In this document: piece after piece, positions 55,859 to 63,029 of the stretch
Layout: every line of letters starts with the position of its first letter
Position numbering within the stretch: position 1 is the stretch's first letter
Origin: Pseudomonas bohemica
GTDB lineage: Bacteria; Pseudomonadota; Gammaproteobacteria; Pseudomonadales; Pseudomonadaceae
Direction of reading: 5' to 3'
Assembly: GCF_002934685.1 (NCBI RefSeq)
Contig: NZ_NKHL01000095.1
Coordinates: forward strand, 7,702 to 70,730
Length of the DNA stretch: 63,029 nucleotides
Translations under genes and position numbers: made by a program
The notes under the pieces: generated by a model
Told to the model about the DNA's origin: nothing
Databases searched by the model: none
The model's input: only the letters and a program-made list of their open reading frames with translations

Positions 55859-56710
55859 ATGTCCTTCGCTGTGATTCAGATGGTCAGTCAGAGCGATGTC
55901 CTGGGCAATCTGGCTCAGGCTCGTGCGTTGCTGGAACAGGCCGCGGCGTCCGGCGCGAAGCTTGCGGTCTTGCCGGAAAACTTCGCTGCGATGGGCCGTC
56001 GCGACATCGCGGCCATCGGCCGTGCTGAAGCTTTCGGCGAAGGACCGATCCTGCCGTGGTTGAAACTCGCCGCTCGCGACCTCAAGTTATGGGTTGTCGC
56101 CGGAACATTGCCGCTGCCACCTCGAGGTCGGCCGCAAGGCAAAGTCACGGCGTGTTCGCTATTGGTCGACGATCACGGCGAACAGGTGGCGCGCTACGAC
56201 AAGCTGCACCTGTTCGACGTAGACGTGGCCGATGCGCGCGGGCGTTATCGTGAGTCCGACGACTATGCTCATGGCAGCAACGTGGTAGTGGCCGATACGC
56301 CTGTGGGAAAACTGGGGCTGACCGTGTGTTACGACCTGCGCTTCCCGGAGCTGTACACCGCCCTGCGTGAAGCCGGGGCCGAACTGATTACCGCGCCGTC
56401 GGCCTTTACCGCCGTGACTGGCGCGGCGCACTGGGAGATCCTGCTGCGCGCGCGTGCCATCGAAACCCAGTGCTACGTGCTGGCGGCCGCGCAGGGCGGC
56501 GTTCATCCAGGGCCAAGGGAAACATTTGGACACGCGGCGATCATAGATCCATGGGGCCGCGTGTTGGCCGAACAGGCACAGGGTGAAGCCGTGCTGCTGG
56601 CCGAACGAGACAGTGAAGAACAAGCGTCCATACGGGCGCGAATGCCGGTCACCAACCACCGGCGATTTTTTTTGCAGGACGCCTTGCGGCCTGCCAATAC
56701 CCCGGAGTGA
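55859..56710 (+). CDS. Carbon-nitrogen hydrolase (nitrilase superfamily, Nit1/YbeM-like)
   Basis: Cytoplasmic amidase of 283 residues. The catalytic triad is glutamate in [11 protein letters not shown], lysine in [12 protein letters not shown] and cysteine in [14 protein letters not shown]. The [10 protein letters not shown] and [20 protein letters not shown] motifs fit the branch that hydrolyses deaminated glutathione. That metabolite repair role is inferred, not shown. The ATG 55859 has AAGGAG upstream. It overlaps the upstream region of tldD and is co-transcribed with it. Confidence 0.92.
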   Translation: MSFAVIQMVSQSDVLGNLAQARALLEQAAASGAKLAVLPENFAAMGRRDIAAIGRAEAFGEGPILPWLKLAARDLKLWVVAGTLPLPPRGRPQGKVTACSLLVDDHGEQVARYDKLHLFDVDVADARGRYRESDDYAHGSNVVVADTPVGKLGLTVCYDLRFPELYTALREAGAELITAPSAFTAVTGAAHWEILLRARAIETQCYVLAAAQGGVHPGPRETFGHAAIIDPWGRVLAEQAQGEAVLLAERDSEEQASIRARMPVTNHRRFFLQDALRPANTPE

Positions 56711-56712
56711 AT

Positions 56713-58152
56713 ATGAGCGACTTGTCCTCTGTCAGCGAACACCTTCTGGCGCCAGGCGGCCTGAGCATCGACAGCCTGCAATCGGTGCTGGGAGAGCTTG
56801 CCGGGCCCGGGATCGACGCGGCTGATCTGTATTTCCAGGGCCAGATTTCCGAGTCCTGGGCGCTGGAAGACGGCATCGTCAAGGAAGGCAGTTTCAATCT
56901 CGACCAAGGCGTTGGCGTGCGCGCGCAGTCTGGCGAAAAAACCGGCTTCGCCTACAGCAACGCCATCACCCCCGAGGCCCTGAGCCAGGCGGCGCGTGCA
57001 GCCCGTTCGATTTCGCGCGCCGGGCAGAATGGCCGCGTGCAAGCGTTCACCACTCAAGACGTCACCCAGCTGTACGCGCCGGATAATCCGCTGGAAGTCA
57101 TGACCCGTGCCGAAAAAGTCGAGCTGCTCAAACGTGTCGACACGGCCACCCGCGCGCTGGACCCACGTATTCAGCAGGTCACCGTGAGCATGGCCGGTGT
57201 CTGGGAACGCATTCTGGTGGCTTCCACCGACGGTGGCCTCGCTGCCGACACTCGCCCGTTGGTGCGCTTCAACGTCAGCGTGATCGTCGAGCAGAACGGC
57301 CGTCGCGAGCGTGGCGGTCATGGCGGCGGCGGACGTACCGATTACCGTTATTTCCTCAGCGAAGACCGCGCCATGGGCTATGCCCGCGAGGCACTGCGTC
57401 AGGCGCTGGTCAACCTTGAAGCGATCCCCGCGCCTGCTGGCACGCTGCCGGTGGTACTCGGTTCGGGCTGGTCCGGCGTGCTGCTGCACGAAGCGGTCGG
57501 GCATGGCCTGGAAGGCGACTTCAACCGCAAGGGCAGTTCGGCCTACAGCGGTCGCATGGGCGAAATGGTCGCCTCCAGGCTATGCACCATCGTCGATGAC
57601 GGCACCCTGGCCGGTCGTCGTGGCTCGCTGAGTGTCGACGATGAAGGCACCCGGACCGAATGCACCACGCTGATCGAGAATGGCGTGCTCAAGGGCTACA
57701 TGCAGGACAAGCTCAACGCGCGGCTAATGGGCGTCGCCCGCACCGGCAACGGTCGTCGCGAGTCCTACGCGCACCTGCCGATGCCGCGCATGACCAACAC
57801 CTACATGCTCGGCGGTCAGAGCGATCCGGCGGAAATCATCGCCTCGGTGAAGAAGGGCATCTACTGCGCCAACCTGGGCGGCGGTCAGGTCGATATCACT
57901 AGCGGCAAGTTCGTCTTTTCCACCAGCGAAGCCTATTTGATCGAGGACGGCAAAATCACCACGCCGGTCAAAGGCGCGACGCTGATTGGCAACGGTCCTG
58001 AATGCATGAGCCGGGTGTCGATGGTCGGCAACGACCTATCGCTGGACAGCGGCGTGGGTACCTGTGGCAAGGATGGGCAGTCGGTGCCGGTGGGTGTGGG
58101 TCAGCCGACCCTGAAGATCGATGCGATCACCGTGGGCGGCACAGGCGCTTGA
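56713..58152 (+). CDS. tldD: Metalloprotease TldD
   Basis: Catalytic subunit of the TldD/TldE peptidase, 479 residues, which digests unfolded peptides and matures modified peptides such as microcin B17. The zinc motif is [20 protein letters not shown] (HExxxH) and a downstream cysteine lies in [14 protein letters not shown]...GTCGKDGQ. The start is ATG 56713, 5 bases after GGAG; a GTG two codons earlier is also open. Its partner pmbA lies at 58823, with yjgA on the other strand between them. Confidence 0.95.
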   Translation: MSDLSSVSEHLLAPGGLSIDSLQSVLGELAGPGIDAADLYFQGQISESWALEDGIVKEGSFNLDQGVGVRAQSGEKTGFAYSNAITPEALSQAARAARSISRAGQNGRVQAFTTQDVTQLYAPDNPLEVMTRAEKVELLKRVDTATRALDPRIQQVTVSMAGVWERILVASTDGGLAADTRPLVRFNVSVIVEQNGRRERGGHGGGGRTDYRYFLSEDRAMGYAREALRQALVNLEAIPAPAGTLPVVLGSGWSGVLLHEAVGHGLEGDFNRKGSSAYSGRMGEMVASRLCTIVDDGTLAGRRGSLSVDDEGTRTECTTLIENGVLKGYMQDKLNARLMGVARTGNGRRESYAHLPMPRMTNTYMLGGQSDPAEIIASVKKGIYCANLGGGQVDITSGKFVFSTSEAYLIEDGKITTPVKGATLIGNGPECMSRVSMVGNDLSLDSGVGTCGKDGQSVPVGVGQPTLKIDAITVGGTGA

Positions 58153-58207
58153 TGCTGGGGTCTTGACGAGCGTTGCGCCGGGTGAAGTGTCACTCGGCGC
58201 AGCAGGT

Positions 58208-58729
58208 TCAACGCAGTCCGCGCTTGGTTTCGTCCAGTTCGCGGATGTATTTGAAGATTTTGCGGGTTGCGGTAGGGGCCTTGTTTTGTCTGGCCTCGTG
58301 CTGGGCGTGACGGATCAGCGAGCGCAGGTGCTGACGATCGGCTTCCGGGTATTCGCTGACGAATTGTTCGAGCACATCGTCAGTACCGGTCACCAGTCGA
58401 TCGCGCCAGCGTTCCAGATTGTGGAAGCGCTCGTTGTATTGGCGCGTGGAGGCATCGAGCTGATCGAGCAGCACCAGGATCTCGTCCAGGTTTTGATCGC
58501 GCATCAGCCGGCCGATGAATGAAATATGGCGTTTGCGCGCGATATGCGCGGTGTGCTTGGGAGCATCGGCCAGTGCCCGACGCAACTCGTCGGTCAGTGG
58601 CAGCTTGGCCAGCACATCGGGTTTGAATGTCGTCAAGCGTTCGCCCAGATCCACCAGAGCGTGTAGCTCTTTTTTGACCTGGGTTTTGCTTTTCTCTCCG
58701 TCGAAGGAGTCGTCGTAAGAATCAACCAT
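58208..58729 (-). CDS. yjgA: Ribosome biogenesis factor YjgA (DarP, DUF615)
   Basis: A 173-residue helical protein that associates with late 50S assembly intermediates. Family motifs are [20 protein letters not shown] near the N-terminus, [20 protein letters not shown] in the middle and the basic C-terminal [17 protein letters not shown]. The start ATG 58729 (MVDSYDDS) is preferred to a site five codons upstream. It is oriented against tldD and pmbA, the same order as in P. aeruginosa. Confidence 0.93.
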   Translation of the reverse strand: MVDSYDDSFDGEKSKTQVKKELHALVDLGERLTTFKPDVLAKLPLTDELRRALADAPKHTAHIARKRHISFIGRLMRDQNLDEILVLLDQLDASTRQYNERFHNLERWRDRLVTGTDDVLEQFVSEYPEADRQHLRSLIRHAQHEARQNKAPTATRKIFKYIRELDETKRGLR

Positions 58730-58822
58730 GGGGGCAGTCCGCAAATAAACGCCGCCATGATAACCAGTCAGGGGCCAATTGTCCGGCCCGGCTGCCGAAA
58801 TCGGAATTTGATGGAGTAAGTC

Positions 58823-60169
58823 ATGAGTGCATCAGAAAGCGTCGGCCCACAGGCCCTGCCGGCACTGCAACAGCAGGTTGAGCAAATCGTCGCCGAAGCC
58901 AGGCGTCAGGGCGCGACGGCCTGCGAAGTCGCGGTGTCCGTGGATCAGGGGCTGTCGACCTCGGTGCGTCAGCGTGAAGTCGAAACCGTCGAGTTCAACC
59001 GCGACCACGGTTTCGGCATCACCTTGTACGTCGGGCAGCGCAAAGGCTCGGCCAGCACCTCGGCCAGCGGTCCTGACGCGATTCGTGAAACCGTCGCCGC
59101 TGCACTGGCCATCGCCAAACACACCTCCGAAGACGAAAGCTCGGGCCTCGCCGACGCTGCGCTGATGGCCAAGGAACAACCGGATTTCGATCTGTTCCAC
59201 CCCTGGAATATCAGCCCGGAAGAAGCCATCGAGCGTGCGCTGATCTGTGAAGCGGCGGCATTCGATGCCGACAGCCGGATCAAGAATGCCGACGGCACCA
59301 CGCTGAATGTGCATCAGGGGTGCCGGGTCTACGGCAACAGCCACGGCTTCATCGGCGGCTACGCTTCGACCCGTCACAGCCTCAGCTGCGTGATGATCGC
59401 CGAGAAAGACGGCCAGATGCAGCGCGATTACTGGTACGACGTCAGCCGCCAGGGAGAGCTGTTGATGGACGGCAGACTGATCGGGCAGAAAGCCGCCGAG
59501 CGCGCTGCGAGCCGCCTGGGTGCGCGTCCGGTCCCGACCTGCGAAGTGCCGGTGCTGTTTTCGGCTGAGCTGGCGGGTGGTCTGTTCGGCAGCTTCCTGG
59601 GTGCGATCTCCGGCGGCAATCTGTATCGCAAGTCGTCGTTCCTCGAAGGCGCTATTGGTCAGCGGCTGTTCCCGGAATGGATGACCATCGACGAGCGCCC
59701 GCATCTGATGCGCGCCATGGGTAGCTCGGCGTTTGACGGTGACGGGCTGGCGACCTATGCCAAACCGTTCGTCGAAAACGGCGATCTGGTGTCCTACATC
59801 CTCAGCACCTACTCGGGCCGCAAGCTAGGCCTGCCTAGCACGGCAAACGCGGGCGGCGTGCACAACCTGTTCGTCTCCCATGGCACCGAAGACCAGGCAG
59901 CGCTGATCCGGCGCATGGGCCGTGGCCTGCTGGTCACTGAGCTGATGGGCAGCGGGTTGAATATGGTGACCGGCGATTATTCCCGCGGCGCGGCAGGTTT
60001 CTGGGTGGAGAACGGCGAAATTAAGTTCCCGGTCCAGGAAGTCACCATTGCCGGCAACATGCGCGACATGTTCAAGCAGATCGTTGCCGTTGGCAGCGAT
60101 CTGGAGCTGCGCAGCAATATCCGCACCGGTTCGGTGTTGATTGAAAAGATGATGGTGGCGGGGAGCTGA
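58823..60169 (+). CDS. pmbA: TldE/PmbA, non-catalytic partner of TldD
   Basis: A 448-residue subunit of the TldD/TldE heterodimer. It shares the TldD fold ([38 protein letters not shown]) but lacks the HExxxH zinc motif, as expected. C-terminal [38 protein letters not shown] is strongly conserved. GGAGTAAGTC precedes the ATG. A terminator follows at 60200. No peptide precursor gene is near. Confidence 0.95.
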   Translation: MSASESVGPQALPALQQQVEQIVAEARRQGATACEVAVSVDQGLSTSVRQREVETVEFNRDHGFGITLYVGQRKGSASTSASGPDAIRETVAAALAIAKHTSEDESSGLADAALMAKEQPDFDLFHPWNISPEEAIERALICEAAAFDADSRIKNADGTTLNVHQGCRVYGNSHGFIGGYASTRHSLSCVMIAEKDGQMQRDYWYDVSRQGELLMDGRLIGQKAAERAASRLGARPVPTCEVPVLFSAELAGGLFGSFLGAISGGNLYRKSSFLEGAIGQRLFPEWMTIDERPHLMRAMGSSAFDGDGLATYAKPFVENGDLVSYILSTYSGRKLGLPSTANAGGVHNLFVSHGTEDQAALIRRMGRGLLVTELMGSGLNMVTGDYSRGAAGFWVENGEIKFPVQEVTIAGNMRDMFKQIVAVGSDLELRSNIRTGSVLIEKMMVAGS

Positions 60170-60199
60170 GTGTTCCCACCGTCAACGCATTCCCGCAAA

Positions 60200-60232
60200 G
60201 GCCTGCACTGGTTTCGGTGCAGGCCTTTTTAT
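60200..60232 (+). terminator. Rho-independent terminator after pmbA
   Basis: GGCCTGCAC pairs with GTGCAGGCC around an 8-base loop and is followed by TTTTTATT, 30 bases after the pmbA stop. Confidence 0.92.
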
Positions 60233-60364
60233 TGCGCGCAAGCGCCCACAGGTGAGTCTCATCATTGCGGATAACCAGTCCCAAGAATGATTCCAAGCCT
60301 GGTTCAACACGCCATAACAATCTCCCCTCAAAATGCCGGGTTGTTTTGATTCTTAAACTCATTT

Positions 60365-60383
60365 AATAATGACTATCATTCGC
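60365..60383. promoter_or_regulatory. Fur box upstream of the fagA-sodA operon
   Basis: AATAATGACTATCATTCGC matches the 19-bp Fur consensus well in its core (ATGA-N-TATCATT). It lies 18 bases before fagA and overlaps the likely -10 element, so Fur-iron would block transcription. This fits induction of MnSOD under iron starvation as in P. aeruginosa. Confidence 0.82.
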
Positions 60384-60400
60384 TAAATGAGCCTGAGGTC

Positions 60401-60808
60401 ATGGGTACTGTCCTGCACGAGTCGCCTTATCTGGAAAACTGGCGTGCGCTGAGTCTGCGGATTCGCTGTGCCCTCGATCCCGACGAGCCGCGTGTCATCG
60501 AGCATTACCTGGCCGAGGGTCGTTATCTCGCACGTTTCACCGCCACCCCGCAGGTGTTGATCGCCGAAAGCACCTTTCGCCTGCTGATCGATACCGCCCG
60601 CGACACCGCTTTGCCCTGGCACTGGCGCTGCCTCTGTCTGGACCAGGCATGGCGCCCCTTGCGCGACCTGCAGGCTCTCGCGCAGTCCGCGTCGCAATGT
60701 CAGCGCTGGCAGGATTTCTCCCATCAGCTGGCAACCTGCGTGTTGCAACCCTCAGTGTCTCTCGCTGAGCTGACACAAGGATCTGTCGATGAGCAATACC
60801 CGTACTAA
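60401..60808 (+). CDS. fagA: FagA-like small protein (Fur-associated gene A)
   Basis: A 135-residue protein without recognisable domains. It is tryptophan- and cysteine-containing (NWRALSLRIRCALDPDEPRV, LPWHWRCLCLDQAWRPLRDL). It is identified by position: first gene after a Fur box, upstream of the sodA cluster, as fagA is in P. aeruginosa. GAGG precedes the ATG. Its last 20 bases overlap a start codon with a strong ribosome-binding site at 60789, which I read as the remnant of fumC. Function unknown. Confidence 0.75.
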   Translation: MGTVLHESPYLENWRALSLRIRCALDPDEPRVIEHYLAEGRYLARFTATPQVLIAESTFRLLIDTARDTALPWHWRCLCLDQAWRPLRDLQALAQSASQCQRWQDFSHQLATCVLQPSVSLAELTQGSVDEQYPY

Positions 60809-60881
60809 ACGCGGCGGCATGGTGAGTTGCATGGCCTTGCGTCCGACTGCCTGCTACCGACCACGTCACAGGAGACACGCC
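60789..60881 (+). pseudogene. Remnant of fumC start (deleted fumarase C gene)
   Basis: AAGGA lies 7 bases before ATG 60789, which opens MSNTRTKRGGM, close to the MSxTRTERDSM start of Pseudomonas FumC. After that the sequence loses all resemblance to FumC and runs in frame into the next gene. In related species fumC (about 1.4 kb) lies exactly here, between fagA and the TPR-like gene. A deletion that kept the translation start is the simplest explanation. Confidence 0.6.
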
Positions 60882-61343
60882 ATGGAGCATTGGAAAAGCA
60901 CCATTCTGAAAGGCAATAGCTGCTTCAACCGTGGCGACCTGGTCGACGCCCGCGAGCTGTATCTGCAGGCGCTGGCCCTGGCGCAGGTGCTGCTGGAACG
61001 TTGGTCCGACCCCGACGAAGCGGTAGCGGCGTTCGTGATTTCCCACCACAACCTGGCGGACCTGCACCTGAGCCTGAATCAGCCGGAGGAGAGCGCCGAG
61101 TACCTGTGTTCGGCGCATCAACGCCTGCTGCAAGTGCTCCAGACCCCGCGCCTGACGCCTGCATTGCGTCAGGCCGCGTTCCGTCACAGCAACAAAACCT
61201 ACAGCGAACTGTTGGGCTTCATCAGTGAACACGGTGAATACCCAAGCACCCGCCGCCTGCTCAACAGCAGCGGCGAACACTCACGTTCGGCGCTACAGCG
61301 CAATGCCGCTGCCGCCGGCACTTTGTCCTTTGGAGTCCATTGA
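60882..61343 (+). CDS. Conserved helical protein of the sodA operon (TPR-like)
   Basis: A 153-residue protein of unknown function. It is helix-rich, and its first ~90 residues read as a pair of tetratricopeptide-like hairpins ([31 protein letters not shown], then [20 protein letters not shown]). It is the positional homolog of the P. aeruginosa gene between fumC1 and sodM. AGGAGA precedes ATG 60882. Because of the upstream deletion the frame is also open from 60789, which could add 31 residues. It ends one base before the sodA start. Confidence 0.8.
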   Translation: MEHWKSTILKGNSCFNRGDLVDARELYLQALALAQVLLERWSDPDEAVAAFVISHHNLADLHLSLNQPEESAEYLCSAHQRLLQVLQTPRLTPALRQAAFRHSNKTYSELLGFISEHGEYPSTRRLLNSSGEHSRSALQRNAAAAGTLSFGVH

Positions 61344-61344
61344 T

Positions 61345-61956
61345 ATGCCGTATACCTTGCCTGCCTTGCCATACGCCTACGATGCCCTTGAGCCGCACAT
61401 CGATGCGCAAACCATGGAAATCCACTACACCAAGCACCACCAGACCTACATCAACAACCTCAACGCTGCCGTCGATGGCACTGAATACGCCGAATGGCCG
61501 ATCGAAAAACTGGTCGCAAGCGTCGGTCAGTTGCCGGAAAAACTGCGTCCGGCGGTGATCAACCAGGGCGGCGGTCACGCCAACCACTCGCTGTTCTGGG
61601 AAGTCATGAGCCCTAAGGGCGGCGGTCTTCCGACGGGCGACCTGGCCAAAGCCATCGACGAGCAACTGGGCGGGATCGAGGCCTTCAAAGAGGCGTTCAC
61701 CAAAGCCGCGCTGACCCGTTTCGGCAGCGGCTGGGCCTGGCTGAGCGTGACCCCAGAGAAGAAGCTGGTGGTCGAGAGCAGCGGCAATCAGGACAGCCCG
61801 CTGATGAACGGCAACACGCCGATCCTTGGTCTGGATGTTTGGGAGCACGCCTACTACTTGCGCTACCAGAACCGTCGCCCGGAATACATCGCCGCGTTCT
61901 ATAACGTTGTGAACTGGGACGAAGTCGCAAAGCGCTATCAAGTAGCGGTCGCCTGA
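61345..61956 (+). CDS. sodA: Superoxide dismutase, manganese type
   Basis: Cytoplasmic enzyme that dismutates superoxide, 203 residues. Metal ligands are His27 ([11 protein letters not shown]), His81 ([10 protein letters not shown]), Asp164 and His168 ([19 protein letters not shown]). The glycine pair before HANH and [10 protein letters not shown] are of the Mn type. The start ATG 61345 is preferred because the longer frame overlaps the previous gene entirely. It lies downstream of the Fur box with fagA and is expected when iron is scarce and the iron enzyme SodB cannot be made. Confidence 0.96.
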   Translation: MPYTLPALPYAYDALEPHIDAQTMEIHYTKHHQTYINNLNAAVDGTEYAEWPIEKLVASVGQLPEKLRPAVINQGGGHANHSLFWEVMSPKGGGLPTGDLAKAIDEQLGGIEAFKEAFTKAALTRFGSGWAWLSVTPEKKLVVESSGNQDSPLMNGNTPILGLDVWEHAYYLRYQNRRPEYIAAFYNVVNWDEVAKRYQVAVA

Positions 61957-61985
61957 CCTACCGATAACGAGAAGTAAGGCGGTCT

Positions 61986-62873
61986 ATGCGCTCGGAGTTT
62001 CTAACAATCAGCAGCGGACGGTTGCTTCGTCTGGCCGTGGGTTCGATTCTGTTAATGGCCGGCACGGGGTTGCTGATCGCTCAGGGGTTGTCGTGGTTCA
62101 GTCTTGAACCACGAATGTTGCGAGCGCTGGAAGGCGGCGCGATTTGCGCGCTGGGTACAGCCCTGGGGGCGGTGCCTGTGTTGGTGATTCGCGGAATGCC
62201 GGTGGCAGTGTCCGACGGATTGCTGGGTTTCGGCGCGGGGATCATGCTCGCCGCGACCGCTTTCTCCTTGATCGTGCCGGGTTTGAGCGCGGCTCAAGGT
62301 CTGGGCTTCTCGCAATGGGGCGCTGGCGCTCTGATCAGCCTCGGCATTCTGGCCGGGGCGGCCGGGCTGTTCATGGTCGACGCGCTGGTCTCGCAAGGTC
62401 CGCATCTGGCGGATGTTGCAGAAAAACCGGCGATCCCTTCGAATATTTGGCTGTTCGTCATTGCGATCATCGCCCATAACATCCCGGAAGGTATGGCAGT
62501 GGGTGTCTCGGCCGGAGGTGGGCTGGCCCATGCCGACAGTCTGGCGATGGGGATCGCCATGCAGGATGTGCCGGAAGGGCTGGTGATCGCGCTGGTTCTC
62601 GCAGCGGCGGGTATGTCCCGGCTCAACGCCTTTCTGATCGGTGCAGCTTCGGGACTGGTCGAGCCGGTATTCGCCGTGCTTTGCGCCTGGCTGGTGGAAA
62701 TCGCGGCGTGGCTGCTGCCAATCGGTCTGGCCCTGGCGGCGGGGGCGATGCTGCTGGTGGTAACCCACGAAATCATCCCCGAGTCGCGCCGCAGCGGGCA
62801 CGACAAGATCGCCAGCCTCGCGCTGCTTGTCGGGTTTTGCCTGATGATGCTGATGGATACGGCGTTGGCGTGA
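61986..62873 (+). CDS. ZIP-family divalent metal transporter
   Basis: Inner-membrane protein of 295 residues with about eight hydrophobic segments. The metal-binding helices read IIAHNIPEGMAVGVSAGGG and AMQDVPEGLVIALVLAAAG, the ZIP signature. It sits 29 bases after sodA, so it may be in the Fur-controlled transcript. Zinc, manganese or iron import is possible; manganese would suit the link to MnSOD, but that is inference. Confidence 0.9.
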   Translation: MRSEFLTISSGRLLRLAVGSILLMAGTGLLIAQGLSWFSLEPRMLRALEGGAICALGTALGAVPVLVIRGMPVAVSDGLLGFGAGIMLAATAFSLIVPGLSAAQGLGFSQWGAGALISLGILAGAAGLFMVDALVSQGPHLADVAEKPAIPSNIWLFVIAIIAHNIPEGMAVGVSAGGGLAHADSLAMGIAMQDVPEGLVIALVLAAAGMSRLNAFLIGAASGLVEPVFAVLCAWLVEIAAWLLPIGLALAAGAMLLVVTHEIIPESRRSGHDKIASLALLVGFCLMMLMDTALA

Positions 62874-62891
62874 GTTCGGTGAGCTTTGGGA

Positions 62892-62977
62892 AGTGAGCTT
62901 GCTCACGAAGAGGGGGTCAGACGCTGAAGCTGTTGAAAAATGTACCGGCGTCTTCGTGAGCAAGCTCACTCCCACAA
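62892..62977. repeat. REP doublet, GCTTGCTCACGAA family
   Basis: AGTGAGCTTGCTCACGAAGA faces TCTTCGTGAGCAAGCTCACT. Same family as 55712-55797. No gene is visible from 62874 to the end of the window. Confidence 0.88.
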
Positions 62978-63029
62978 AGGCTCATGCGGTTGTCGAAAAA
63001 ATTCAATTTTGCCCCAGTCTCGAAACGGT

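Noticed and set aside
56713..60169. TldD/TldE as part of a modified-peptide biosynthetic cluster
   Set aside because: No precursor peptide or modification enzyme gene nearby; order matches the ordinary chromosomal locus of other Pseudomonas.

Overview
The window is a gene-dense, GC-rich bacterial chromosome segment that reads as Pseudomonas, most likely the P. fluorescens group. Gene order closely follows P. aeruginosa in two blocks: dppA-opdP-dppBCDF next to a SIMPL-domain gene and roxSR, and gatBAC / mreBCD / maf / rng / yhdP / nitrilase / tldD / yjgA / pmbA / fagA / sodA / ZIP. REP/REPIN repeats are scattered between genes. I saw no rRNA, tRNA, CRISPR array, insertion sequence or prophage.

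Layout. 1-720: tandem ~270-bp REPIN-bearing units and the dpp terminator. 721-13376 (minus): dipeptide uptake locus with four paralogous periplasmic binding proteins, an OprD-type porin and the DppBCDF transporter. A strong hairpin follows every binding-protein or porin gene and none lies inside dppBCDF. 13482-15644: a Het-C family gene fused to an HExxH metallopeptidase-like region, an apparent insertion. 15914-18743: SIMPL protein and the RoxS/RoxR redox two-component system. 18843-20579: SbmA/BacA-type ABC transporter. 20696-25914: galactarate catabolism (GntR/FCD regulator, KdgD, MFS aldarate transporter, GarD). 26161-30397: Zn alcohol dehydrogenase, alpha/beta hydrolase plus DUF3182, and two small probable stress genes. 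30493-38142: TatD, FruR and the fructose PTS operon fruBKA with a FruR operator. 38505-42843: Tat-exported PhoD, AEC transporter, CaCA antiporter, RlpA-like lipoprotein. 42981-46210: gatCAB. 46417-58152: mreBCD, maf, rng, yhdP, nitrilase, tldD. 58208-60169: yjgA and pmbA. 60401-62873: Fur-controlled fagA-orf-sodA operon, from which fumC seems to have been deleted, then a ZIP transporter.

How the genes work together. The dpp locus takes peptides through OpdP, captures them with four binding proteins and imports them through DppBCDF. The aldarate cluster dehydrates galactarate (GarD) and converts the product to 2-oxoglutarate semialdehyde (KdgD). A shared GTTGTACGATnAC motif in front of the regulator, kdgD and the distant AEC transporter suggests one regulon. 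FruB/FruA phosphorylate fructose on import and FruK makes fructose-1,6-bisphosphate, with FruR as local repressor. The Fur box before fagA ties MnSOD to iron starvation.

Most notable observations: the hairpin series in dpp; probable AUU start codons for mreC and perhaps the CaCA antiporter; the fumC deletion scar; the Het-C insertion; the shared aldarate operator; and a composition patch with extra residues in gatB.
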